The position numbers and the translations under genes are program-made. From assembly GCA_045580485.1 (NCBI GenBank), contig JAZNNW010000087.1, forward strand, positions 1 to 29,484: a stretch of 29,484 bases of DNA, written 5' to 3'. Every line of letters begins with the position of its first letter. Position 1 is the first letter of the stretch. Below are positions 1 through 8,036 of the stretch, in pieces. Source of the stretch: Avoscillospira sp045580485. Lineage in GTDB: Bacteria > Bacillota > Clostridia > Oscillospirales > Oscillospiraceae. The notes below the pieces were generated by a model, which was not told the DNA's origin, did no database searches, and saw only the letters and a list, made by a program, of their open reading frames with translations.

Positions 1-48
1 CACACCTGCCAAGATGAACAAGGCCATCGACAGAAGCGAATTCGTCTC
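1..48 (+). repeat. Terminal direct repeat, left copy
   Basis: Bases 1-48 are identical to bases 29437-29484. The repeat includes 13 bases (coding TPAK) that differ from the other three SLH copies, followed by 35 bases conserved in the SLH cassettes. The reading frame is the same at both ends. This is the signature of a sequence closed on itself, either a real circle or an assembly-graph loop through a repeat. Confidence 0.95.
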
Positions 49-301
49 CATCTTCGTCAAGGCTATGGACGAAGGCAGCCTGGTCGGTTACAACGAAGTG
101 GCTGACAACGCCATTCCCGATGTGAAGGCAGACGACGAAAACGCCGAAGCCATCTACAAGTTCTACCGTGCCGGTATTCTCACCGGTTCCGATGGCAAGG
201 GCACTTTCAATCCCACCAGCTCCATTAAGCGGAGTGAAGTGGCTGCGATCCTCAGCAGAATGTATAACGAAAATGTCCGTCAGGCTATCACCCTGAAGTA
301 A
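1..301 (+). CDS. C-terminal end of a giant SLH surface protein (5' truncated)
   Basis: This is an open frame running in from the window edge (codons begin at base 2) and stopping with TAA at 299-301. It encodes TPAK, then MNKAIDRSEF, and continues through the second half of SLH domain 2 and all of SLH domain 3 to the C-terminus VRQAITLK, which is the same end as in giant genes 1-3. SLH domains bind secondary cell-wall polymers and hold proteins on the Gram-positive surface. The ATG at 14 lies inside the SLH module and is not a real start. The TPAK variant before MNKAIDR occurs elsewhere only in giant gene 4, and the first 48 bases repeat the last 48 bases of the window. The fragment is therefore probably the missing end of gene 4; a fifth paralogue upstream is the alternative. 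It converges on the RpiR gene across a shared hairpin. Confidence 0.9.
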   Translation, partial: TPAKMNKAIDRSEFVSIFVKAMDEGSLVGYNEVADNAIPDVKADDENAEAIYKFYRAGILTGSDGKGTFNPTSSIKRSEVAAILSRMYNENVRQAITLK

Positions 302-314
302 ACAAAACCCAAAA

Positions 315-342
315 CAGCCCCTCTCCTGTTGGAGAGGGGCTG
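315..342. terminator. Bidirectional hairpin between SLH gene end and RpiR gene
   Basis: A perfect 12-bp stem (315-326 with 331-342, CAGCCCCTCTCC) closes a TGTT loop. On the minus strand the stem is followed by a T-rich tract (TTTTGGGTTTTGTTT), making a convincing intrinsic terminator for the RpiR gene, whose stop lies at 364. On the plus strand the tail is not T-rich, so termination of the SLH gene there is less certain. Closely related hairpins follow each of the other giant genes. Confidence 0.8.
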
Positions 343-363
343 CTTGCTGCGATAGGGGAGTGG

Positions 364-1215
364 TCAGATGCTATAAAGGGCAGCGACGGCCTCCATGGAA
401 TAGAAGTCCTCGGCTGCATTTCCTTTTTTCAGCGCCATCCGCACATAGATCGCATCGATGATGACACTCTGCACCGTCTGATAGACATACTGGGTCAAGT
501 GGATGGTCTGAGGCGCTGAACCGGAGTACAGTGTGATATCTGCCACGGAGGGGGAAGTGGGACTGTCGATCAACAGAATAACGGTGGCACCGTTCTTCTT
601 CGCCTGTTCAGCCATACGGGGGTAGAGCACTTCGTCAGGCTGGCGGCTGATCAGGAACAGAACATCGCCCTCTTTCAAGTAAGCGCTGGAGTATAACTGA
701 TAAAAGGTGTCGGAGTAGCAGATGGCGTTGAGACCAAGGCGAAGCAATTTGTGGGTCAGATCCTGCGCAATGGACAGGGCAGAGCCGGGTCCGTGGATCA
801 GAATTCGATTGGCGCCCAGTAAAGCATCTGTCGCCTGCTCCAAGAGGGCAGGGTTCAGATTGTGATAGGCATTGTTGATAGATTGAATCGTGCTCTGGAA
901 GACATATTCCATGGTCTCCAACGCAGAGGAATTGGGATCGATCTCTTTGGTGGTTCCTTCCAGTGGATTGGCAAGATCCTGTGCCAGCGCTACTTTCAGC
1001 GCCATGAAAGAGGAGAAGTTCAGCTTCCGGCTGGCCCGGATGACGGTAGCACCGCTGATACCGCTCTTTTCTGCCAGCTCTGCCACAGAGTAGTGGATGA
1101 TCTGATTGGGATGCTGGAGAATGTAATCACAAACAACTGCCTCCGATTTAGTCATATCGGACAGTTTGGACTGAATGGTCATAAGAATGGAAGATGGATG
1201 CTTATTGGCAGACAT
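364..1215 (-). CDS. RpiR/MurR-family transcriptional regulator (HTH + SIS domain)
   Basis: A 283-residue protein of the normal length for RpiR regulators. Residues of roughly 10-85 form the N-terminal RpiR helix-turn-helix (VAELAEKSGISGATVIRASR). Residues of roughly 125-255 look like a sugar isomerase (SIS) phosphosugar-binding domain (ILIHGPGSALSIAQDL, then LKEGDVLFLISRQPDE and GATVILLIDSP). Such proteins repress or activate sugar catabolism genes in response to a phosphorylated sugar in the cytoplasm. The ATG at 1215 is preceded by AAGGAG at 8-bp spacing and by a promoter at 1236-1264. The gene diverges from giant gene 1, and the space between them holds two palindromes suited to an RpiR dimer, so control of gene 1 and of itself is the likely role. 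The ligand cannot be read from sequence. Confidence 0.9.
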   Translation of the reverse strand: MSANKHPSSILMTIQSKLSDMTKSEAVVCDYILQHPNQIIHYSVAELAEKSGISGATVIRASRKLNFSSFMALKVALAQDLANPLEGTTKEIDPNSSALETMEYVFQSTIQSINNAYHNLNPALLEQATDALLGANRILIHGPGSALSIAQDLTHKLLRLGLNAICYSDTFYQLYSSAYLKEGDVLFLISRQPDEVLYPRMAEQAKKNGATVILLIDSPTSPSVADITLYSGSAPQTIHLTQYVYQTVQSVIIDAIYVRMALKKGNAAEDFYSMEAVAALYSI

Positions 1216-1235
1216 GGTATCAACTCCTTTTCTGC

Positions 1236-1264
1236 ATTATAACAAAATCCTGCACATCAGGCAA
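1236..1264 (-). promoter_or_regulatory. Promoter of the RpiR gene
   Basis: On the minus strand, TTGCCT (1264-1259), a 17-bp spacer and a perfect TATAAT (1241-1236) form a sigma-A type promoter. It sits just upstream of AAGGAG and the ATG at 1215, giving a short leader. The large palindrome at 1271-1307 abuts the -35 box. Confidence 0.7.
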
Positions 1265-1270
1265 TGCTGA

Positions 1271-1307
1271 AAAGGTATTTTTGAAATAAAATTTCAAAAA
1301 TACCTTT
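1271..1307. promoter_or_regulatory. Long perfect palindrome, probable RpiR operator 1
   Basis: Arms of 17 bp (1271-1287 and 1291-1307) are perfectly complementary around a 3-base centre. The core is TTTGAAAT-aaa-ATTTCAAA. It lies between the divergent promoters of the RpiR gene and giant gene 1. GAAAT-N3-ATTTC symmetry fits a dimeric HTH protein, and similar AT-rich GAAA/TTTC palindromes are described for RpiR-family operators. It could also fold as an RNA hairpin, but no gene transcribes into it from either side. Confidence 0.65.
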
Positions 1308-1327
1308 AGTTTTTGTAGAAATGGAAA

Positions 1328-1356
1328 TTTACTTTGAAATCTGATTTCGGTATAAT
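1328..1356 (+). promoter_or_regulatory. Promoter of giant gene 1 with embedded operator 2
   Basis: TTTACT (1328-1333), a 17-bp spacer and a perfect TATAAT (1351-1356) form a good promoter. TTTGAAAT-ctg-ATTTC (1333-1348) fills most of the spacer and repeats the core of the palindrome at 1271-1307 with the same 3-base centre. A protein bound here would block RNA polymerase, so repression by the divergent RpiR protein is the simplest reading. Transcription would start near 1363, leaving a leader of about 195 bases. Confidence 0.65.
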
Positions 1357-1384
1357 AGACGAAAAAGCGTTGCATTGCTGACCG

Positions 1385-1552
1385 TCTCATAATATTGAGA
1401 ATGTCCAAGCGAAAAAGATTTCTGCCATAAATGAAACACCTTCCTTATGGCAGTTTGTCTTGATTACCCCTTCCTTAGTCCCGGCGGTTCCGTTTTCGCC
1501 GGGACACCTTAAAGAGGGGAAGAATAAGCAAAATGCTTTTTGCCAAGGAGGT
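1385..1552 (+). promoter_or_regulatory. Structured 5' leader of giant gene 1
   Basis: The leader can fold into at least three hairpins: TCTCA/TGAGA (1385-1400), a 9-bp stem CTGCCATAA/TTATGGCAG (1422-1430 with 1445-1453) and a GC-rich 9-bp stem GTCCCGGCG/CGCCGGGAC (1478-1486 with 1497-1505). The last two, the block CCCCTTCCTTAG at 1467-1478 and the ribosome site context recur before giant gene 4. CCTTCCTT can pair with the AAGGAGG of the ribosome site (1545-1551) with one bulged base, so translation may be switched by refolding. I do not recognise a known riboswitch class. Confidence 0.5.
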
Positions 1553-1558
1553 ACATTT

Positions 1559-4500
1559 ATGAAGAACAAAAAGCATCTTGTCCGCTGGCTGAGTTTGCTT
1601 CTGATCGTTGTTGCGGTCATTGGCATCACCTTGGTCAGCGCAAAAGAACCCACACCCCAGGTTGATGGACTTGTCCTGGAGGACATGCCCATCGTGCTCC
1701 CTTCCAATGTAACGGAAGTGGAGAAAACGGCAGCCAAGGAGCTGCAGGCATATCTGAAGAAGATGACAGGCACCAACTCCTCCATCCTCACGGAGGGCGT
1801 GCAGATGGAAACTGCCATCTATCTTGGCGCAACCAAGTTTGCCAAGGAAAACAATGTGACTTACACCGACAAGAATAACCAGGGGGAAGGCTGGGCCATC
1901 AAGGTCATCGGCAATAATCTGGTCCTCACCGGCGGTGATGTCCGCGGCAGTCTGTATGCTGTGTACCATCTGCTGGAGGATGTCTTTGGTGTCCGTTGGT
2001 GGAATATGTGGGAAGAGTATGTTCCTGAACTGGAACATGCAGTGGTCGCCTACGATCTGGATCTCAGCGGCGAGCCTGTGTTCGCTGATCGCGGCATCTA
2101 CTCCAATGAAGGTCTTTCCACCCTTTATTATGTCCGCAACCGTCTCAATGGCTGGGTCTCCAATGCCCCCCAGGAATACGGCGGCGAGATCAACTTCGCA
2201 AGACCTTACCATGTCCATACCTTTGATCGGTTCTTCCCTCCTTTTTACAATCCGCCTACCAGCGCAGCTGATGCGGTTTGGTATGACCTGATCAATCCCG
2301 AGGGCATTTCCTATTTTGATGAGCATCCCGAGTGGTTCTCCTGGTCCGATGAACGGCAGGAGCGTACTGCGTTCGGTCAGATGTGCCTGTCCAACAAGGA
2401 ACTGCTGGAGGCATTCAAGGAGAAGATCCTGCTTGCCATCGAGCTTTCCTATAAGGATGCCGATAAGGCAGGCAAGAACCGTCCTGAATACATCGATGTT
2501 TCCCCGAACGACACCGGCGGACACTGCGAATGTGACGAATGTGAAGCCTCCATGGCAGCCAGCGGCAATTCCGGCCATCTGTTCAAGTTCGTCAATGCCA
2601 TCGCCGATGCGGTTGCCGAGGTCTACCCCGAGATGAAGGTAGAGACGCTGGCCTACTCTGAGTATTTTGAAGTGCCCCTCGACGACACCGTTCCCAGAGA
2701 CAATGTGGTCATTCGTCTGGCTTCCAACGATATGAGCATGATGCATGGGCTGGACCACCCCCTGAACAAGCGACCCAAGGAGCGTCTGGAAGAATGGGGC
2801 AAGCTGCTGAAGCATGGCCAGCTGATCTACTGGGATTACGGCATCAACAGCACCGACGGTGTTTTCCCCAACTACTTCCGCTATGCCGAGGACTGGCAGA
2901 AGGTCTATGAAAATGCCGGCGTCGGTGTGTTCCTGGAACTGCAGAATTTCAACGAAACAGAACTGTGGGATGTGAAGCACTGGGTCAATACCAAGCTCAT
3001 GGAAGACCCCTACCAGGATGTCTATGAACTGACCAGGACCTTCCTCAAGGGTTACTACGGCGAAGCTGCCGCCGGTTACATCTTTGACTACATGGTCAAG
3101 ATGGAGGAACTGGGAAATACCGTTGACTTCATCGTCCGCTACAGCACCAAGATCGTGGATGTTCCCTGGCTGACTGCGCAGGATGTCAAGTGGTCCCACC
3201 TGCAGTTTGAAGCTGCCGTTGCCGCCACAGAGGCCGATCCTGATCTGACGGCAGAGGAGAAGGAACTCTTCATCAAGCGTATCAACGCAGGCAGAGCCAG
3301 TCTGGACCGCACCATCATCAACAACTACAATAAATTCGTGGATGAAATGTATGCTGCCGGTGAACTGTTTGACATCAGCAAGCGGGAAACCGGTCTGCGG
3401 ATGATGGAATCCACCAAGTGGATGTTTGATATGGAACTGACCGACGATCACACCGGCGATCAGGACCCTCTCAAGCGTATCGAAAAGGGCGGCGGCAAGA
3501 ACCTGCTGACCAAGTATGCCCAGTATATTGGTGAAGAAGATATCGTCAATGGCGGCTATCTGGAACGCCCCGAGATCCCCCAGCAGATCTTTGACGACCA
3601 TCCCGGTATCGACGAGCGGCATATCTACGACTATACCAACAGCTCCCTGTGGGATGCTTCCTACTATCAGTTCGGTTTTGAGTATGTGAGCAACAGCAAT
3701 GATTCCTCCTACGAAGGCGGCACCTCCGTTGTGTGGGATCTGCGGAAGCTGGCCTCCCGTAATGACAGCGGTGAGCTGGGTATCAGCGATAAGCGTTATT
3801 ATACCTTCAGCGAAAATAAGGCCCTTTACAGCAGTCTGAAGACCCAGATGTACATTGGCGATCCCATCATTGCTGACGGTGAATGGCATCTGTATCGTGC
3901 AAAGGATGAGATCATCTATGACGAAGGCAGCGATGATATGACCTTCTTTGCCGGCACTTTGAAGCTGGAGCTGGCAGAGCTGGAACATCTGACCGGTGAC
4001 CCTGTGGATGTCTATTTCTCCTTGAAGGTGGAAGGCGATGTCTCCGGTGAAAATCCCAAGACTTACGGCAAGTTCTATGTGGACCGTATCATCATCGTGG
4101 AGGACTGCTCCGGTCATAATGTCAACTATACCGGTTCTATTCCTGCTACCTGTTCCTCCAATGAGATCCTTACCGGCATCTGCCCCGTCTGCGGTCAGGA
4201 AGCCCGGAAGGAAGTCCCCGGCACCAAGCTGAGCCATACCTTCAGCGGTGCGTATGTCTTTGATGCAGACGCCGGTGTCTATAAGGCCGACTGCGCCGTT
4301 TGCGGCGAAGTGGAATACACCAACATCAAGGCCCAGCTGCCCGATGATGTCCTGGCTTCTCTGACTGCCGAAGGCACCGAACTGGACAAGGTCTATGACT
4401 TCTCCACCAGAGAGTTCTACAACGGCGGCGTGGATGGCGTCAATGCCACCACCGGCGGCAGATGGTGGGCACTGTTGGACGATCCCGATTCCGTTATGGG

Positions 4501-7500
4501 CAAGGCTTATTTTTGGAATCTAAACGAGATGAATGCTGCAGGCACCGGTTCCGTGGGTTATTTCGATATGACCAGCGGCATCCGCACCTCCGGCAACAAG
4601 ATCCCCAAACCCCTCAAGGCTGCCGATGTCATCACCGATGGTCAATACCACTATTATAAGATGGAAGACATCGACCTGTTCGCAGGAGATGACAGCCGTC
4701 TGATCTTCTTCGACTGGACCCTGCAGGTGGACTTCAAGACCTATCCTCAGCTCCGGGGCAAGAAGGTGGATATGTACCTGTCCCTCAAGGTCGAGGGCGA
4801 CATGGATTATACCACCCCCGGTCAGATGCCCAAATACTACATTGACCGCATCATCATTGCGGAGAATTGTTCTGAGCATACCACCGATAATTTGACCTTT
4901 GATGCAGCAGCCAGCGCCTATGTGGGCACCTGCGCCAAGTGCGGCAAGGAAATTCGGTATGAAGTGAAGAACGAACTGCCTCAGGAGATTCTGGATGCTG
5001 TGGCAGCTGCCGATTCCAGTCTGGCCCATGTCTATGACTATGCCATCGACGATTTCTGGGCAAAGACAAATGTCAGCTATCAGACCCGAGTGGAGGATTC
5101 CGCATCTGCTCTGGGAGAAGCTTTCCGCTATGACAGCAACAGGATGAACGCCTCTGTCAGAAACAGCTATTTCATCTTCTCCGGCAGCAAGGAATTCACC
5201 CTGACCCATCAGCTGTGGCAGGAGACCTGCGAGCCTCTTACCGGTATCACCGCTGCAGAACTGAACGCCAACAGCGGCGACGGCCAGTATCACCTGTATA
5301 AGATCTCCGGCGTTATCATTCCCCGTCACCTGAACTATCTGTGGTGTCTGGGCTATAACATCCAGCATCGTTTCAACGATGTGAAGGCTGCTCTCCAGGG
5401 TCTGGATATGGACATGTATGTCTCCATGAAGATCGAAGGCGATGTCACCGGCTCTGACAGCAAAAAGCTGCCTGTGTATTACATCGATCGCATGATTCTG
5501 GTGGATACCTGTGCCAACCATACGGCTAAAGAAGACCTGGAGCTGATCTCTGAGGCCACCTGCTATCAGGGTGAGATCTGGCGTGGTCAGTGCTTTGGCT
5601 GCGGCAAGATCTCCAATATGGAGATGGAAGAGACCAGAAAGCCCCATAAGTATGGCGAATATGTTTACGATGCAGTCACCGGCAATCAGTATGCCTACTG
5701 CCAGAATGACGGCTGTACCGAATTCAAGGTGCTGGTATCCAAGGGTGAGCTGCCTCAGGAAATCAAGGACGATCTGGTAGCTCAGGGCATCGGCATGGAG
5801 CATGTCCATGACTATACCGCCAATGAATTCAGCCTGTCTGAGCCCTTTGCACTGGTGCAGGATGCCGATTCCCCTGTGGGTGTTGCTGCCAGAGCCAGTG
5901 CATGGGAAGCCCGCAACCCCAGCTGGGTGATTATGGGTAGTGACAGAAAGTGGCCCATCATTCTGTATCAGAGCAAGAATGAGCATACCGTCGGCACTTT
6001 GACCTATGATATGCTGAAGCCCAACGAAAACAAGGGCTATGTGGTCTACAAGTTCGAGGACTTCACCGTTCCCGAAGGCAACTTCAATTACCTCCACACC
6101 TTCGATTACCGCATTCAGCACAGAAGCCTGCCCGGCGATCTGAAGAAGCTCACCGGTAAGACCGTGGACTTCTACCTCTCCATGAAGATCGAAGGCAAGA
6201 TCGATAACTATTCCGACAAGAATGGCGGCCCCATCTGGTATGTGGATCGTATGGTCATCGTGGACTCCTGCGAGAACTATGAGATCACCTATCACGAGCC
6301 CGAAAATGTCTCCTGCGGCAGCGGTCCTGTGACTCTCACCGGTTACTGCCCTGTCTGCAATAAGGAAAAGACCAAGGAAGGCACTTCTCAGGGCGGTCAC
6401 AAGTTCGGCTGGTACTATCAGGTCGATGAAGGCGATACCTATCGGGCAGAGTGTATCTACGGCTGCGGCGCTACCGATTTCCGGTATGCCCAGAAGCTGA
6501 CTGTGCAGGAAAAGCTGCCCGCTGAACTGCCCCAGTCTGTCAAGAACCATATCGTCGTGTCCTACAGTATCGGAGATTTCTACCTTTCCGGTGACCCCAA
6601 GGGCGTTCGCTGGGATCACGATCTGAACCGGCCTGTCGGTGTCCGTGAGTATGACACCACCCTGTCCGCTTCTTCCCAGTACGGTCTTAACACTTCCGGC
6701 GGTCTGATCGCCTGTATGTATAAGGCCGGTATCGGCGGCAAGGGTATCGGCACCTTCAAGGGCACCGAGATCATGGCCAATGCCGGTGACGGCAAGTACC
6801 ATCTTTACAGCGTTAAGGGCACTGTTCCCATGAAGGAAGAGTCCTACAACTATATGTACATGTTCACCGACTGGGTCCTGCAGTGCCGTATGGTCTCTCA
6901 GGATCTCCGTGACTACCGCAATGAGATGATGGACCTGTACCTGTACATGAAGGTGGACGGCGATCCCTCCTGTGCCGGTGAAGAAAAGCCCATCTACTAC
7001 ATCGACCAGATCATCTTCGCCACCTCCTGTCAGGTGGATGAGACCTGGACCATCAACAAGGAAGCCACCTGTACTGCACAGGGCGAGGCTACCGGCGACT
7101 GTGCCATCTGCGGTGCCAAGGGTATTACCACCGGCATACCTCAGATCCCCCATGACATCGATCCCCTCAGCCTGACCTATAAGGAGCCCACCTGCGAGAC
7201 CAATCGCTGGGTCCATGGTGTCTGTAAGGTCTGCGGCGGTACCTTTGATCAGGAAGTCCCCGGCACCATGTTGGAGCACTCCTTCTCCAACTATGTGAAG
7301 AGTGAAGATGGCTCCGGTAAGGAGATCGCCTACTGCGATAACGGCTGCGGCGAGCGCCACATCCGTAACTCCGTCAGCACCGGCGAAAACATCCAGCTGC
7401 CTGAGCCTCTGCAGCCCATCATCCCCATCCTTGGCGGTGCAGCAGGCGGCAGCAGCTTCGGCTTCTCCGATATCAAGGAGTCTGACTGGTACTTCGAAAG

Positions 7501-8026
7501 TGTTAAGGAAGCATGGAGCAACAAGCTCATCAACGGCGTCACTGCAACCGAATTCCGTCCCAACGAGACTCTGACGGTGGCACAGGCTGTGAAGCTGGCA
7601 TCTGCTTACCACGAGATGAACTACACCGGTGATGTCACTCTGGAGAACGGCAGCGGTAACTGGTACAGCTCTTATGTGGACTATGCCGTTGAAAACGGCA
7701 TCATCGACAGCAAGTATGCTTCCAAGAGCACTGCTGAGATGAACAAGGCTATTGACAGAAGCGAATTCGTCTCCATCTTCGTCAAGGCGATGGACGAAGG
7801 CAGCTTGGTCGGTTATAACGATGTGGCTGACAACGCCATTCCCGATGTGAAGACTGACGACGAGAACGCCGATGCCATCTACAAGTTCTACCGTGCCGGT
7901 ATTCTCACCGGTTCCGATAGCAAGGGCACTTTCAATCCCACCAGCTCCATTAAGCGGAGTGAAGTGGCTGCTATTCTGAGCAGAATGTATAATGAAAATG
8001 TCCGTCAGGCCATTACCCTGAAGTAA
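1559..8026 (+). CDS. Giant gene 1: DUF4838 surface glycosidase-like protein with tandem modules and SLH anchor
   Basis: A 2155-residue secreted protein. The frame is open from 1460, but the ATG at 1559 follows AAGGAGGT by 7 bases and starts a classical signal peptide (hydrophobic residues 11-26, likely cut after VSA at 28). Residues of about 35-170 resemble the GH67/GH20-type N-domain (AAKELQAYL, GSLYAVYHLLED). Residues of about 175-520 match DUF4838, a TIM-barrel glycosidase-like family, with YHVHTFDRFFPP, SPNDTGGHCECDEC, WDYG and FLELQNFNETELWD. Five beta-sandwich-like repeats follow (about 3586-4110, 4336-4869, 4975-5511, 5749-6271 and 6518-7029). Each has DG-x-YHLY, DVYLSMKVEGD and YYIDRIIIV motifs and is followed by Cys-rich CxxCG ribbons. 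Three SLH domains (7463-7990) anchor it to the wall. A glycan-degrading or binding role is inferred; activity is unproven. It diverges from the RpiR gene. Confidence 0.9.
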   Translation: MKNKKHLVRWLSLLLIVVAVIGITLVSAKEPTPQVDGLVLEDMPIVLPSNVTEVEKTAAKELQAYLKKMTGTNSSILTEGVQMETAIYLGATKFAKENNVTYTDKNNQGEGWAIKVIGNNLVLTGGDVRGSLYAVYHLLEDVFGVRWWNMWEEYVPELEHAVVAYDLDLSGEPVFADRGIYSNEGLSTLYYVRNRLNGWVSNAPQEYGGEINFARPYHVHTFDRFFPPFYNPPTSAADAVWYDLINPEGISYFDEHPEWFSWSDERQERTAFGQMCLSNKELLEAFKEKILLAIELSYKDADKAGKNRPEYIDVSPNDTGGHCECDECEASMAASGNSGHLFKFVNAIADAVAEVYPEMKVETLAYSEYFEVPLDDTVPRDNVVIRLASNDMSMMHGLDHPLNKRPKERLEEWGKLLKHGQLIYWDYGINSTDGVFPNYFRYAEDWQKVYENAGVGVFLELQNFNETELWDVKHWVNTKLMEDPYQDVYELTRTFLKGYYGEAAAGYIFDYMVKMEELGNTVDFIVRYSTKIVDVPWLTAQDVKWSHLQFEAAVAATEADPDLTAEEKELFIKRINAGRASLDRTIINNYNKFVDEMYAAGELFDISKRETGLRMMESTKWMFDMELTDDHTGDQDPLKRIEKGGGKNLLTKYAQYIGEEDIVNGGYLERPEIPQQIFDDHPGIDERHIYDYTNSSLWDASYYQFGFEYVSNSNDSSYEGGTSVVWDLRKLASRNDSGELGISDKRYYTFSENKALYSSLKTQMYIGDPIIADGEWHLYRAKDEIIYDEGSDDMTFFAGTLKLELAELEHLTGDPVDVYFSLKVEGDVSGENPKTYGKFYVDRIIIVEDCSGHNVNYTGSIPATCSSNEILTGICPVCGQEARKEVPGTKLSHTFSGAYVFDADAGVYKADCAVCGEVEYTNIKAQLPDDVLASLTAEGTELDKVYDFSTREFYNGGVDGVNATTGGRWWALLDDPDSVMGKAYFWNLNEMNAAGTGSVGYFDMTSGIRTSGNKIPKPLKAADVITDGQYHYYKMEDIDLFAGDDSRLIFFDWTLQVDFKTYPQLRGKKVDMYLSLKVEGDMDYTTPGQMPKYYIDRIIIAENCSEHTTDNLTFDAAASAYVGTCAKCGKEIRYEVKNELPQEILDAVAAADSSLAHVYDYAIDDFWAKTNVSYQTRVEDSASALGEAFRYDSNRMNASVRNSYFIFSGSKEFTLTHQLWQETCEPLTGITAAELNANSGDGQYHLYKISGVIIPRHLNYLWCLGYNIQHRFNDVKAALQGLDMDMYVSMKIEGDVTGSDSKKLPVYYIDRMILVDTCANHTAKEDLELISEATCYQGEIWRGQCFGCGKISNMEMEETRKPHKYGEYVYDAVTGNQYAYCQNDGCTEFKVLVSKGELPQEIKDDLVAQGIGMEHVHDYTANEFSLSEPFALVQDADSPVGVAARASAWEARNPSWVIMGSDRKWPIILYQSKNEHTVGTLTYDMLKPNENKGYVVYKFEDFTVPEGNFNYLHTFDYRIQHRSLPGDLKKLTGKTVDFYLSMKIEGKIDNYSDKNGGPIWYVDRMVIVDSCENYEITYHEPENVSCGSGPVTLTGYCPVCNKEKTKEGTSQGGHKFGWYYQVDEGDTYRAECIYGCGATDFRYAQKLTVQEKLPAELPQSVKNHIVVSYSIGDFYLSGDPKGVRWDHDLNRPVGVREYDTTLSASSQYGLNTSGGLIACMYKAGIGGKGIGTFKGTEIMANAGDGKYHLYSVKGTVPMKEESYNYMYMFTDWVLQCRMVSQDLRDYRNEMMDLYLYMKVDGDPSCAGEEKPIYYIDQIIFATSCQVDETWTINKEATCTAQGEATGDCAICGAKGITTGIPQIPHDIDPLSLTYKEPTCETNRWVHGVCKVCGGTFDQEVPGTMLEHSFSNYVKSEDGSGKEIAYCDNGCGERHIRNSVSTGENIQLPEPLQPIIPILGGAAGGSSFGFSDIKESDWYFESVKEAWSNKLINGVTATEFRPNETLTVAQAVKLASAYHEMNYTGDVTLENGSGNWYSSYVDYAVENGIIDSKYASKSTAEMNKAIDRSEFVSIFVKAMDEGSLVGYNDVADNAIPDVKTDDENADAIYKFYRAGILTGSDSKGTFNPTSSIKRSEVAAILSRMYNENVRQAITLK
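7463..8026 (+). repeat. SLH cassette, copy 1 (type B)
   Basis: These are the three SLH domains and C-terminal tail of giant gene 1. The DNA is nearly identical to the cassettes at 14274, 21676 and 29174, including at silent positions, unlike the diverged upstream coding regions. Diagnostic residues are SSFGFSDI, NDVADN and KTDDENADA, shared with gene 3. The SLH motif positions read LTVAQ, IDRSE and IKRSE, so only domains 2 and 3 keep the basic residue of the TRAE-type binding motif. Confidence 0.85.
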
Positions 8027-8036
8027 ACAAAATCCA

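Noticed and set aside
1220..1408. Short minus-strand frame of 62 codons between the RpiR gene and gene 1
   Set aside because: It overlaps both promoters and the large palindrome, and shows no ribosome site or recognisable product.
1460..1558. Upstream extension of giant gene 1 starting at 1460
   Set aside because: It lies in the structured leader, has no ribosome site and would put 33 residues before a clear signal peptide. AAGGAGGT marks the ATG at 1559.
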